A DNA stretch of 5,570 nt from an uncultured Lachnospiraceae bacterium (lineage in GTDB: Bacteria; Bacillota; Clostridia; Lachnospirales; Lachnospiraceae). A program made the translations under genes and the position numbers. Below are positions 1-5,328 of the stretch, one piece after another (within the stretch, counting starts at the first letter, position 1; each line of letters opens with the position of its first letter). The notes below the pieces were generated by a model. That model was not told the origin of the DNA and did not search any database. It saw only the letters and a list, made by a program, of their open reading frames with translations. The stretch covers positions 1 to 5,570 of the forward strand of contig CADBTO010000217.1 of the NCBI GenBank assembly GCA_902797565.1, in the 5' to 3' direction.

Positions 1-84
1 GCGGAAGTGTCGGAATTGGCAGACGAGCAAGACTAAGGATCTTGTGGGAGCAATCTCGTGTGGGTTCAAGTCCCATCTTCCGCA
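1..84 (+). tRNA. tRNA-Leu, anticodon AAG
   Basis: This is a complete class II tRNA. The acceptor stem pairs bases 1-7 (GCGGAAG) with 77-83 (CTTCCGC) in seven Watson-Crick pairs, and base 84 (A) is the discriminator. The anticodon stem pairs 28-32 with 40-44 around the loop CTAAGGA, giving anticodon AAG at 35-37, which reads leucine codon CUU. A long variable arm (about 45-59, GAG/CTC stem) is typical of tRNA-Leu and tRNA-Ser. The T arm pairs 60-64 with 72-76 around TTCAAGT. The 3' CCA is not encoded (base 84 is followed by TGATG), so it must be added by CCA nucleotidyltransferase. A34 would be expected to be deaminated to inosine by a TadA-type enzyme so that CUC is read as well; that is inferred from known wobble rules. 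The promoter lies outside the window. Confidence 0.96.
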
Positions 85-89
85 TGATG

Positions 90-127
90 AAAGAAGGTAC
101 AGCTGATTGGTTGTATCTTCTTTTTTT
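90..127 (+). terminator. Rho-independent terminator of the tRNA-Leu gene
   Basis: Bases 92-101 (AGAAGGTACA) pair with 112-121 in a 10-bp stem containing one G-T wobble. The stem can extend outward by two A-T pairs, the loop is about 10 bases, and a run of seven T follows at 121-127. It starts only a few bases after the tRNA. In the minus direction the hairpin is followed only by a short TTT, so it is probably a weak terminator for the nuclease gene transcribed toward it. Confidence 0.85.
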
Positions 128-172
128 CATGCGACGGGTTGCGCAGCGAAAGATCCCGGCAAAGCCGGGTGC
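123..172. repeat. Dispersed ~50-bp repeat, copy 1
   Basis: This stretch aligns without gaps to 1481-1530, with about 41 of 50 positions identical by eye. Both copies begin in the T-run of a terminator, continue with CAT and (G/A)CGACGGG, and contain TGCGCA followed by a CCCGGC hairpin. In this copy the hairpin is perfect: 155-160 CCCGGC pairs with 164-169 GCCGGG around AAA. Similarity stops sharply at both ends. Seen from the minus strand, each copy lies between the 3' end of a gene and a terminator. It encodes no recognisable protein. Confidence 0.75.
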
Positions 173-182
173 CCCCGTGCGG

Positions 183-214
183 CGAGCAGGGAGGATTTTC
201 ATCCCCCCTGCTCG
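183..214 (-). other. Strong hairpin with GAAA tetraloop downstream of the nuclease pseudogene
   Basis: Bases 183-196 and 201-214 are inverted complements over 14 positions with one exception (192/205). On the minus-strand RNA that exception becomes a G-U wobble, while on the plus strand it is an A-C mismatch. The loop on the minus strand reads GAAA, a stable GNRA tetraloop. Both facts favour an RNA structure transcribed from the minus strand. There is no T-run after it, so it does not look like a classical terminator. It could stabilise a transcript 3' end or be part of a structured RNA. Confidence 0.7.
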
Positions 215-232
215 ATTTGTTCAGGATGTGTA

Positions 233-252
233 TGCCTGTTCTGGTACAGGCA
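233..252. other. Short hairpin just after the nuclease stop codon
   Basis: TGCCTGT (233-239) pairs with ACAGGCA (246-252) in seven perfect pairs around a six-base loop. On the minus strand it begins four bases after the stop codon of the nuclease reading frame. It is the first of a series of four hairpins lying between that stop and the tRNA gene. The function is unknown. Confidence 0.5.
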
Positions 253-256
253 GATT

Positions 257-1340
257 CTACTGTGCGCATGTGGTTGTTTCAGCTGTGATGTCTGTTGCGT
301 TACTTGCTCCCTGGTACAGATCCCATACCTGCTGTCTGGGGACATCCGCATAGCTTTCATTCTTACGGATGGCCTCGTACAGCCCGTCGAAGTCCGGGAT
401 GTATCGCCGCAGGCTGTGGACCAGGGCATACAGGCCTTGTGACAGACCTTGCGACAGGCCTTGCGACAGGCCCCTTCGTTCGATATTGTCTGCATATGTG
501 CACATACTGCCAACCTCCTCTCTGATCTCTTTTGTCAAAGGCAGACCGTATTCCTTTTCGAGGATCCGGATCTTTTCTTCCGCGCCAATCCGTTCGTCGA
601 ACAGCTTGGTCAGGATTCGGATTGCTGCATTATCCGACCCACCGTCATCGTGTTTGCGGCTGATGTTGATGATCGCGGCGCTTAGGATATCATACCGCGG
701 CTGGTCTTCATTGGATCCGGCGAGGAATTTTCTGCTGATGGAATAGCTTTCGATGCTGTTTGCCCGCTTCTGGGCAGTCTCTGTGCAGATCCAGATGGAG
801 TATACCTTCTTGATGTTGCCGTACTTTATGGGGTCGTCCGTGTCCGTGGTAAATTCCGTGTCCAGCTGCGAGGAAACCATCCTGCAGCAATAGAACAGTG
901 CCCGGAGCGGGATGTCATATCCTGGTTTGTCCTCGTTCTGTGCTTCCACGTCAACCAGGATCTTGATGCGTTCCTGGTCTTTCCCGGGCAGCCGCAGGTA
1001 GGTACGGATGTCATATTTGATGAGACCCTCCCCGGCCCAGTAGTCCTCCTGTGCCGAGCCACTGATCTGCGGGCTTTGCCATGTCATTTCGGCCGGAACC
1101 CTGCCGTCCGGCCCGTCTGCGGCTGGAACTCTGCTGGCCTGTCCGCCTTCGACGGGGACTTCACTGATCTGCATGTCGCCTTCGATGCAGGATTCGATCA
1201 TTTCGTAGGAAAGGGCTGCGCATTCCGAGACGGTTTCTTTACGGCTTGTAGGAGAGGATCTTCTTCACGTTGCTGTCCAGCCGTGCCTTGTCCGGATCGA
1301 TCGCGGAGAGATGCCTGCTCAGGTGTGTCTTTTGCTTCAT
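257..1340 (-). pseudogene. PD-(D/E)XK nuclease family transposase-like protein, frameshifted near its N terminus
   Basis: The protein resembles the PD-(D/E)XK nuclease 'transposase' (Rpn/PDDEXK_2-like) proteins common in Lachnospiraceae. The expected nuclease core is visible: KYDIR near residue 63, the active-site-like VDVEAQ at 83-88 (D84, E86, Q88), then the conserved PGYDIPLRALFYCCRM and KKVYSIWIC segments (numbering from the internal Met at 1201). The likely original start is the ATG at 1340-1338, 8 bases after a GGGGGG ribosome binding site. That frame runs 33 codons, ending KKILSYKP, and hits TAA at 1241-1239. The continuation, KETVSECAALSYEMIES, lies in the next frame and runs on to the stop at 257. 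Family memory suggests about VLARIL was lost here, i.e. a ~17-base deletion; a 1-base insertion is the alternative. The internal ATG at 1201 gives a 314-residue frame with the catalytic core intact but no visible ribosome binding site. Near the C terminus are three GLSQ tetrapeptides. Family assignment is from recognition, not a search. Confidence 0.8.
435..470. repeat. Three tandem 12-bp units encoding GLSQ repeats
   Basis: The unit CCTTGYGACAGR occurs three times head to tail at 435-446, 447-458 and 459-470. The last two copies are identical and the first differs at two bases. On the minus strand the units encode GLSQ x3, between residues 244 and 255 of the internal-start nuclease frame. 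The unit length is a multiple of three, so copy-number changes would keep the frame. Short G-rich repeats of this sort at the same place are known in relatives, where they link the nuclease core to a C-terminal helical tail. Confidence 0.85.
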
Positions 1341-1348
1341 AATTCAAT

Positions 1349-1356
1349 CCCCCCTT
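1349..1356 (-). promoter_or_regulatory. Ribosome binding site that fixes the original nuclease start at 1340
   Basis: On the minus strand the sequence reads AAGGGGGG, followed by 8 bases and ATG at 1340-1338. The internal ATG at 1201 has no comparable purine run. This is the main reason for placing the original start at 1340 and calling the gene frameshifted, not simply shorter. Confidence 0.75.
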
Positions 1357-1370
1357 GAGTTTATGATGAA

Positions 1371-1399
1371 AATATAACACAATATGGGAAAAAAAACAA
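1371..1399 (-). promoter_or_regulatory. Sigma-A type promoter of the nuclease gene
   Basis: On the minus strand TTGTTT (1399-1394) is separated by exactly 17 bases from TATATT (1376-1371). The transcript would start near 1364, about 25 bases upstream of the ATG at 1340. The gene thus appears to have its own promoter, separated from the upstream pyr unit by the 1437-1485 terminator. Confidence 0.7.
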
Positions 1400-1436
1400 C
1401 GTATTCTGCAGCGATCGTATATGAAGCCTGTGGGAT

Positions 1437-1485
1437 AAAAAAGCCCCCTCGGAAAACGGCAATTGCCGGTCCGTGGGGGCTTTTT
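1437..1485 (-). terminator. Bidirectional Rho-independent terminator after the pyrB-pyrI-esterase unit
   Basis: GCCCCC (1443-1448) pairs with GGGGGC (1475-1480). Further pairing follows inside (CGG 1450-1452 with CCG 1471-1473), and an inner CGGC-AATT-GCCG hairpin sits at 1457-1468. The stem is flanked by six A at 1437-1442 and five T at 1481-1485, giving a U-run in either direction. No plus-strand gene is seen reading into it, so its main job should be ending the minus-strand operon. Confidence 0.88.
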
Positions 1486-1530
1486 CATACGACGGGCTGC
1501 GCAAAGAAAATTCCCGGCAAGGCTGGGCGC
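1481..1530. repeat. Dispersed ~50-bp repeat, copy 2
   Basis: This copy matches 123-172 over 50 ungapped positions at roughly 82% identity by eye. It fills almost all of the space between the esterase stop (1534-1536) and the terminator stem, and its first five T are the terminator's T-run. The internal stem CCCGGC (1513-1518) and GCTGGG (1522-1527) differs from copy 1 at one paired position. The change keeps a G-U pair on the plus strand but would give an A-C mismatch in minus-strand RNA. Confidence 0.75.
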
Positions 1531-1533
1531 GCA

Positions 1534-2226
1534 TTATCCCAGTATCCCCCGGATCCCCTTCGCGCAGCGCGTGCCGGCGTCCCGGAAGTGGTTTCCGGGG
1601 TTCCATTCGAAGGTGGTGTCCAGGCCAAGGGAACGGTAATGTGCGGCGATGGCCTGCGTGTTTTCCCGGACGGTTCGAAGAACCGGGTTCCGGGTTTTTG
1701 CTTCTTTGTCTCCAAGGGAGAGATAGATCTTTTCCGGTGCCTTCTTCATCGGATGCGCCAGGCAGTATTCCTTGAAATCCGGAAACCACAGGGAGCCGGA
1801 GATGCTGGCGGCACGGTCGAAGGCGTCGCACCGGTATAGCGCATACAGGGCGAACAGCCCCGCGAGGGAGTATCCTGCAATGCCTGTAAACGCCGGCGTG
1901 CCGTGTATCTGCTCTTTTGTCCAGGGGAGAATGTCCGAGAGCAGGAGCGCCAGATATGCATCCGCGCCGCCTGTGCAGGGCACATCCCTGGGGGAAAGCG
2001 GCGGGCAGTGCCAGGGCGTCATATCGTGGTGCCATAAAAGATTTCCGATGCAAAGCAGGTTGAAGTCCAGCCAGGGAAGCTGCTGCAGCGCGCTTTGGAC
2101 GGGCTGCAGATCCCTGGTATGGTTGTGGAACACGATCAGTGGAGCGCCATGTGCATCAGAGAGGAATAATACGGCTTCTTTGTTTCCGATGTTCTTTATT
2201 TTGTTCTTTATTTCCCTATTTTCCAT
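1534..2226 (-). CDS. Putative esterase, alpha/beta-hydrolase fold (Esterase D / IroE-like family)
   Basis: This is a predicted cytoplasmic hydrolase of 230 residues with no signal peptide or membrane segment. The nucleophile elbow is GYSLAG, with Ser120 as the likely nucleophile, followed by the helix LFALYALY. Asp173 in SLGDKEA and His213 in NPGNHF are plausible triad partners in the right order. The family (PF00756-like putative esterases) includes S-formylglutathione hydrolases and siderophore esterases, so the substrate cannot be told from sequence. I chose the ATG at 2226-2224 (MENREIKNK). A longer frame from 2274 would add 16 residues, but they lie wholly within the conserved zinc-binding end of pyrI. 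The chosen start overlaps the pyrI stop by 11 bases, which suggests translational coupling; its own ribosome binding site is weak (GTGAAG, 9 bases upstream). It is the last gene before the terminator. Confidence 0.85.
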   Translation of the reverse strand: MENREIKNKIKNIGNKEAVLFLSDAHGAPLIVFHNHTRDLQPVQSALQQLPWLDFNLLCIGNLLWHHDMTPWHCPPLSPRDVPCTGGADAYLALLLSDILPWTKEQIHGTPAFTGIAGYSLAGLFALYALYRCDAFDRAASISGSLWFPDFKEYCLAHPMKKAPEKIYLSLGDKEAKTRNPVLRTVRENTQAIAAHYRSLGLDTTFEWNPGNHFRDAGTRCAKGIRGILG

Positions 2227-2695
2227 GGTAGCGCGCTTCACAGTATTTGCATCGGTACTGTTCCTTTGCTTCATCGTTGAGGACGAAGATATGGTCCAGT
2301 TCCTGCTCGATGGATGTGATGCAGCGGGGATTTGTGCAGCGGATGATATTCTTGATCACTTTTGGGGGCCGGAGTTTGGGTTTCTCTTTGATCTCGTTGT
2401 CCTTGATGATGTTGACCGTGATGTTGTGGTCGATATAGCCCAGGACGTCCAGGTCGATGGAACCGACCGGGCATTCGATCTTGATCAGGTCTTTCTTCCC
2501 CATTTTGGAGCTTTTCGCGTTCATAATCATCGCAATGGCCGCGCCTTCCAGCTTGCCCAGCTTCAGGAAATCATAGATTTTCATGCTGCTGCCGGCCTTG
2601 ATGTGGTCCAGGACATATCCTTCGTGGATCCGGCTGATGCTCAGGTCGTCGCAGTCAGTGTCCTGGGGGGCGGGATTTTGGTTTGGGTTGCTCAT
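2216..2695 (-). CDS. pyrI: Aspartate carbamoyltransferase regulatory chain
   Basis: This is the regulatory chain of class B aspartate carbamoyltransferase. In the E. coli enzyme it binds CTP/ATP and joins catalytic trimers into the allosteric holoenzyme. The 159-residue protein has the N-terminal nucleotide-binding domain (GYVLDHIKAG at 26-35, then the KMGKKDLIKIE region). The C-terminal zinc domain has all four cysteines in the right spacing: C120 and C125 (CTNPRC), C149 and C152 (CKYC). It is close to the usual ~150 residues, with an Asn/Pro/Asp-rich N-terminal tail about 10 residues longer than in E. coli. The start at 2695 has an AGAGGT ribosome binding site 7 bases upstream. It lies 94 bases after pyrB and overlaps the following esterase. 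Presence of pyrI implies feedback control of the enzyme at protein level. Confidence 0.96.
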   Translation of the reverse strand: MSNPNQNPAPQDTDCDDLSISRIHEGYVLDHIKAGSSMKIYDFLKLGKLEGAAIAMIMNAKSSKMGKKDLIKIECPVGSIDLDVLGYIDHNITVNIIKDNEIKEKPKLRPPKVIKNIIRCTNPRCITSIEQELDHIFVLNDEAKEQYRCKYCEARYHGK

Positions 2696-2757
2696 CTGTT
2701 TTACCTCTATAATCTATCGCTTTCACGCTGTTTTTGCGTTATCCTGGTTTTGCCCCG

Positions 2758-2783
2758 GTTTTCCGAATCGATATCCGGGAAAC
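2758..2783 (-). other. Hairpin in the pyrB-pyrI spacer
   Basis: On the minus strand GTTTCCCGGAT pairs with ATTCGGAAAAC in an 11-bp stem with one mismatch and one G-U pair around a four-base loop. It sits inside an otherwise gene-free 94-base spacer and is not followed by a U-run, so a terminator is unlikely. It might act in mRNA processing or in adjusting the pyrB to pyrI ratio. No other feature is clear in the spacer. Confidence 0.45.
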
Positions 2784-2789
2784 GGCATG

Positions 2790-3728
2790 TCACGGCCGCA
2801 GGCCAAGCAGGGTCAGGATCAGCGCTTCGCGGATATAGACCCCTTTCTGTGCCTGGAGGAAGTATACCGCGCGGGGGTCGTCGTCCACCTCGACAGAAAT
2901 CTCGTTGACACGCGGCAGGGGATGGAGCACAATCATATCCTTCCGCGCCAGTTCCATCTTCTCTTTGTTCAGGATATAGAAATCCTTCATCCGGACATAA
3001 TCTTCTTCATTGAAGAAACGTTCCCGCTGGACGCGGGTCATATACAGGATATCCAGCTGGTGGATCACATCTTCGAGCCGTTCGACCTCTTCATAAGGAG
3101 CCTGGTTTTTGACCAGGATATTATCCCGGACATAGGAAGGAATCCGGAGTTCTTCCGGAGAGATCAGAACAAAACGGATATTCGGATAGCGAACCATGGC
3201 CCCCATCAGGCTGTGGACCGTCCTGCCGAATTTCAGGTCGCCGCAGAGGCCGATCGTGAGATTGTCCAGGCGTCCCAGCAGGCTGTAAATCGTGTACAGG
3301 TCTGTCAGGGTCTGTGTTGGATGCTGGTGCCCGCCGTCGCCGGCATTGATGACCGGGATGCGGGAGTGTTCGCTTGCCACGAGCGGAGCACCTTCTTTTG
3401 GGTGGCGCATCGCGCAGATATCCGCGTAGCAGGATATGACCCGGATTGTGTCTGAAACGCTTTCGCCTTTTGCGGCGGAAGAGGAATCCGCGCTGGAAAA
3501 TCCCAGGACGGAGCCGCCAAGGTTCAGCATTGCCGCCTCAAAGGAGAGCCGGGTTCGTGTGCTCGGCTCATAGAAGCAGGTGGCGAGTTTTTTTCCCTGG
3601 CAGACATGCGCGTATTTTTCCTGGTTTGCCTCGATATCGGCAGCCAGTTCCAGAAGCTTTGCGAGTTCGTCCGTGGAAAAGTCCATCGGGCTCATCAGGT
3701 GGCGGAGTTTTGTTTGCATCATTTGCAT
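2790..3728 (-). CDS. pyrB: Aspartate carbamoyltransferase catalytic chain
   Basis: This cytoplasmic enzyme joins carbamoyl phosphate and L-aspartate to N-carbamoyl-L-aspartate, the committed step of pyrimidine synthesis. The 312-residue protein is of normal length and carries all expected motifs. These are [13 protein letters not shown] with the carbamoyl-phosphate loop STRTR at 56-60, SSSAAKGES with K87 (the mobile loop serine/lysine), RHP at 108-110, HPTQ at 136-139, [11 protein letters not shown] with R169, RVQ at 232-234 and HPLPR at 269-273. No catalytic residue is missing. The ATG at 3728 is preferred over those two and three codons later because GGGAG lies 10 bases upstream of it. It is the first gene of the pyrB-pyrI-esterase unit, with a leader of only about 38 bases, too short for a PyrR attenuator. 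Confidence 0.98.
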   Translation of the reverse strand: MQMMQTKLRHLMSPMDFSTDELAKLLELAADIEANQEKYAHVCQGKKLATCFYEPSTRTRLSFEAAMLNLGGSVLGFSSADSSSAAKGESVSDTIRVISCYADICAMRHPKEGAPLVASEHSRIPVINAGDGGHQHPTQTLTDLYTIYSLLGRLDNLTIGLCGDLKFGRTVHSLMGAMVRYPNIRFVLISPEELRIPSYVRDNILVKNQAPYEEVERLEDVIHQLDILYMTRVQRERFFNEEDYVRMKDFYILNKEKMELARKDMIVLHPLPRVNEISVEVDDDPRAVYFLQAQKGVYIREALILTLLGLRP

Positions 3729-3767
3729 TGTTGAATTTCTCCCTTTTGGTGAAACCTAAACTTTTAC

Positions 3768-3796
3768 GGTACATTTTAGCATAATTCTGGTATAAT
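3768..3796 (+). promoter_or_regulatory. Promoter of murE-priA
   Basis: A perfect TATAAT lies at 3791-3796 with TG one base upstream (TGGTATAAT), an extended -10 element. The -35 position at a 17-base spacing reads GGTACA, which matches only 3 of 6 bases, so recognition would lean on the extended -10. Transcription would begin near 3803, about 32 bases before the murE ATG. Confidence 0.7.
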
Positions 3797-3801
3797 GGCA
3801 A
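3773..3801 (-). promoter_or_regulatory. Promoter of the pyrB-pyrI-esterase unit
   Basis: On the minus strand TTGCCA (3801-3796) matches the -35 consensus at 5 of 6 bases. After exactly 17 bases comes TAAAAT (3778-3773), also 5 of 6, preceded by TG one base upstream (extended -10). Transcription would start near 3766. Its -35 box shares base 3796 with the -10 box of the opposing murE promoter. Confidence 0.8.
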
Positions 3802-3834
3802 ATATAAATCGCAGTCGTGTGAAGGAGGTCTGGA

Positions 3835-5328
3835 ATGAGCACAATGGTAAAAAAGTTGGATGAACTTCTGGAAAATCTGAATTATCGGATTCTGCAGGGG
3901 CAGGTGGAAGGGGAGATCAGCAGTGTGGTGTATGATTCCCGGAAGGCGGAAGAAGGCTGCCTGTTTGTATGTATCCGCGGCAGTGCGGTGGATGGGCATC
4001 AGTTTGCCGGGCCGGTGGCGGATCTTGGCGCGAAGGTGCTGGTCGTGGAGGAACCGGTGGATGTCCGCAGTGATGTATGCGTGATCCAGGTACATGACAC
4101 ACGAAAGGCACTTGCAGAAATTTCTGCGGCATATTTCGGACATCCGGCAGAACAGATGAAGGTGATCGGAATTACCGGAACCAAGGGGAAGACAACAACA
4201 ACCTACATGATTAAATCCATATTAGAAAATTCTGGATGCAAGTGCGGGCTGATCGGGACAATCGAAACAATCATTGGCGAGACGCATATCCCGGCCAAGA
4301 ACACAACGCCGGAGTCTTATATCATCCAGGAAACCTTTTCACAGATGGTGGATGCGGGGATGGAATATGTTGTGATGGAAGTATCTTCGCAGGGTCTGAT
4401 GATGAAGCGCGTGGATGGCATCCTCTTTGACCTGGGGATTTTCACGAATATTGAGCCGGACCATATCGGGCCGAACGAGCACAGGGATTTTGATGATTAC
4501 CTGAATTGCAAGCGGCGGCTGTTCCGGCATTGCAAGACCGGGATTTTCAACTTGGATGATGACCATTTTGAACGGATGATCCAGGGGCGGAAGTGTGAGA
4601 TGCTGACGTTCGGATTTTCTGAAAAGGCGGATTTCCGGGCGAGCGAGATGGAGCTTCTGCAGCAGCCAGGGCAGCTGGGTGTGTCCTTCCAGGTCAGTGG
4701 AAAAGAGAACGCGAAGGTCCAGGTATCGGTGCCGGGTCGTTTTTCGGTTTACAATGCGCTTGCGTCCATCGCAGTATGTTCCTGTTTCGGGATTCCAATG
4801 GAAACCATGCTGCCTGCGCTGAAGGCGGCGCGGGTGAAGGGGCGGATTGAGCCGGTGCCTCTGCCATCGCGGTATCCTTTTGCGATGATGATTGATTATG
4901 CCCACAATGCGATGAGCCTCAAGAGCCTTCTGTCCACGCTGCGGGAGTACCGTCCCGGCAGGCTGGTCTGCCTGTTTGGCTGCGGCGGCAACCGCTCCAA
5001 GGACAGGCGCTATGAGATGGGCGAGGTTTCCGGGAATCTGGCGGATCTTTCGATTATTACGTCGGATAATCCAAGATTTGAAGAACCACAGGCGATTATT
5101 GATGATATCAAGTATGGAATTAACAAAACGGACGGCAATTACGTGGAGATCATTGACCGGAAAGAGGCGATCCGTTACGCGATCGAGCATGGCCAGGAGG
5201 GCGATGTGATCGTGCTGGCAGGCAAGGGGCACGAGGATTACCAGGAGATCCGCGGGAAGAAGTATCCAATGGATGAGCGGATTCTGGTACAGGAGGTGCT
5301 GAGGGAACTGGGGAACCAGGATGGCTAA
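3835..5328 (+). CDS. murE: UDP-N-acetylmuramoyl-L-alanyl-D-glutamate--2,6-diaminopimelate ligase
   Basis: This Mur ligase adds the third stem-peptide residue to UDP-MurNAc-L-Ala-D-Glu in the cytoplasm, using ATP. The 497-residue protein is of normal length with the three Mur ligase domains. The N-terminal UDP-substrate domain contains SSVVYDSRKAEEGCLFVCIRG. The central ATPase domain has the P-loop TGTKGKTTT at 114-122, TTPES near 157-161 and K226 in YLNCKRRLF at the carbamylated lysine position. The C-terminal domain has YAHN at 355-358, DNPR at 411-414 and GKGHEDYQ at 463-470. DNPR is the established signature of meso-diaminopimelate specificity, as against the lysine-adding enzymes. The start at 3835 has AAGGAGGT ending 5 bases upstream. 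The gene is outside any dcw cell-division cluster here and is directly followed by priA. Confidence 0.96.
   Translation: MSTMVKKLDELLENLNYRILQGQVEGEISSVVYDSRKAEEGCLFVCIRGSAVDGHQFAGPVADLGAKVLVVEEPVDVRSDVCVIQVHDTRKALAEISAAYFGHPAEQMKVIGITGTKGKTTTTYMIKSILENSGCKCGLIGTIETIIGETHIPAKNTTPESYIIQETFSQMVDAGMEYVVMEVSSQGLMMKRVDGILFDLGIFTNIEPDHIGPNEHRDFDDYLNCKRRLFRHCKTGIFNLDDDHFERMIQGRKCEMLTFGFSEKADFRASEMELLQQPGQLGVSFQVSGKENAKVQVSVPGRFSVYNALASIAVCSCFGIPMETMLPALKAARVKGRIEPVPLPSRYPFAMMIDYAHNAMSLKSLLSTLREYRPGRLVCLFGCGGNRSKDRRYEMGEVSGNLADLSIITSDNPRFEEPQAIIDDIKYGINKTDGNYVEIIDRKEAIRYAIEHGQEGDVIVLAGKGHEDYQEIRGKKYPMDERILVQEVLRELGNQDG

Noticed and set aside
1..84. tRNA-Leu as the attachment site of an integrated element carrying the nuclease gene
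   Set aside because: No integrase and no second copy of the tRNA 3' end is visible in the window; the nearby genes are housekeeping.
435..470. Tandem repeats as a small CRISPR array
   Set aside because: The units are contiguous 12-mers with no spacers and are in frame within a protein.
257..1340. Insertion sequence with terminal inverted repeats around the nuclease gene
   Set aside because: I found no matching inverted ends or target duplication. The flanking repeats at 123-172 and 1481-1530 are direct, diverged, and tied to terminators. Direct-repeat flanking of a mobile unit is possible, but one repeat copy sits with the pyr terminator.
1361..2053. Second minus-strand frame of 230 codons over the esterase, reading on through the repeat and the terminator
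   Set aside because: It conflicts with the esterase frame that carries GYSLAG and the Asp and His residues, and it runs through a strong terminator.
1772..2908. Long plus-strand open frame of 378 codons opposite the esterase, pyrI and the end of pyrB
   Set aside because: It lies antisense to three well-supported genes, resembles no known protein and is explained by their codon bias.
2583..3455. Plus-strand frame of 290 codons opposite pyrB
   Set aside because: pyrB on the other strand has every catalytic motif, so this frame is a shadow.
3752..3779. Inverted repeat CTAAA/TTTAG as an operator for pyrB
   Set aside because: Only five pairs match across a long A/T-rich gap overlapping the -10 box, which is too weak to call.
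4339..5232. Minus-strand frame of 297 codons opposite murE
   Set aside because: murE is unmistakable. The antisense product is rich in Arg, His and Pro, as expected of a shadow frame.
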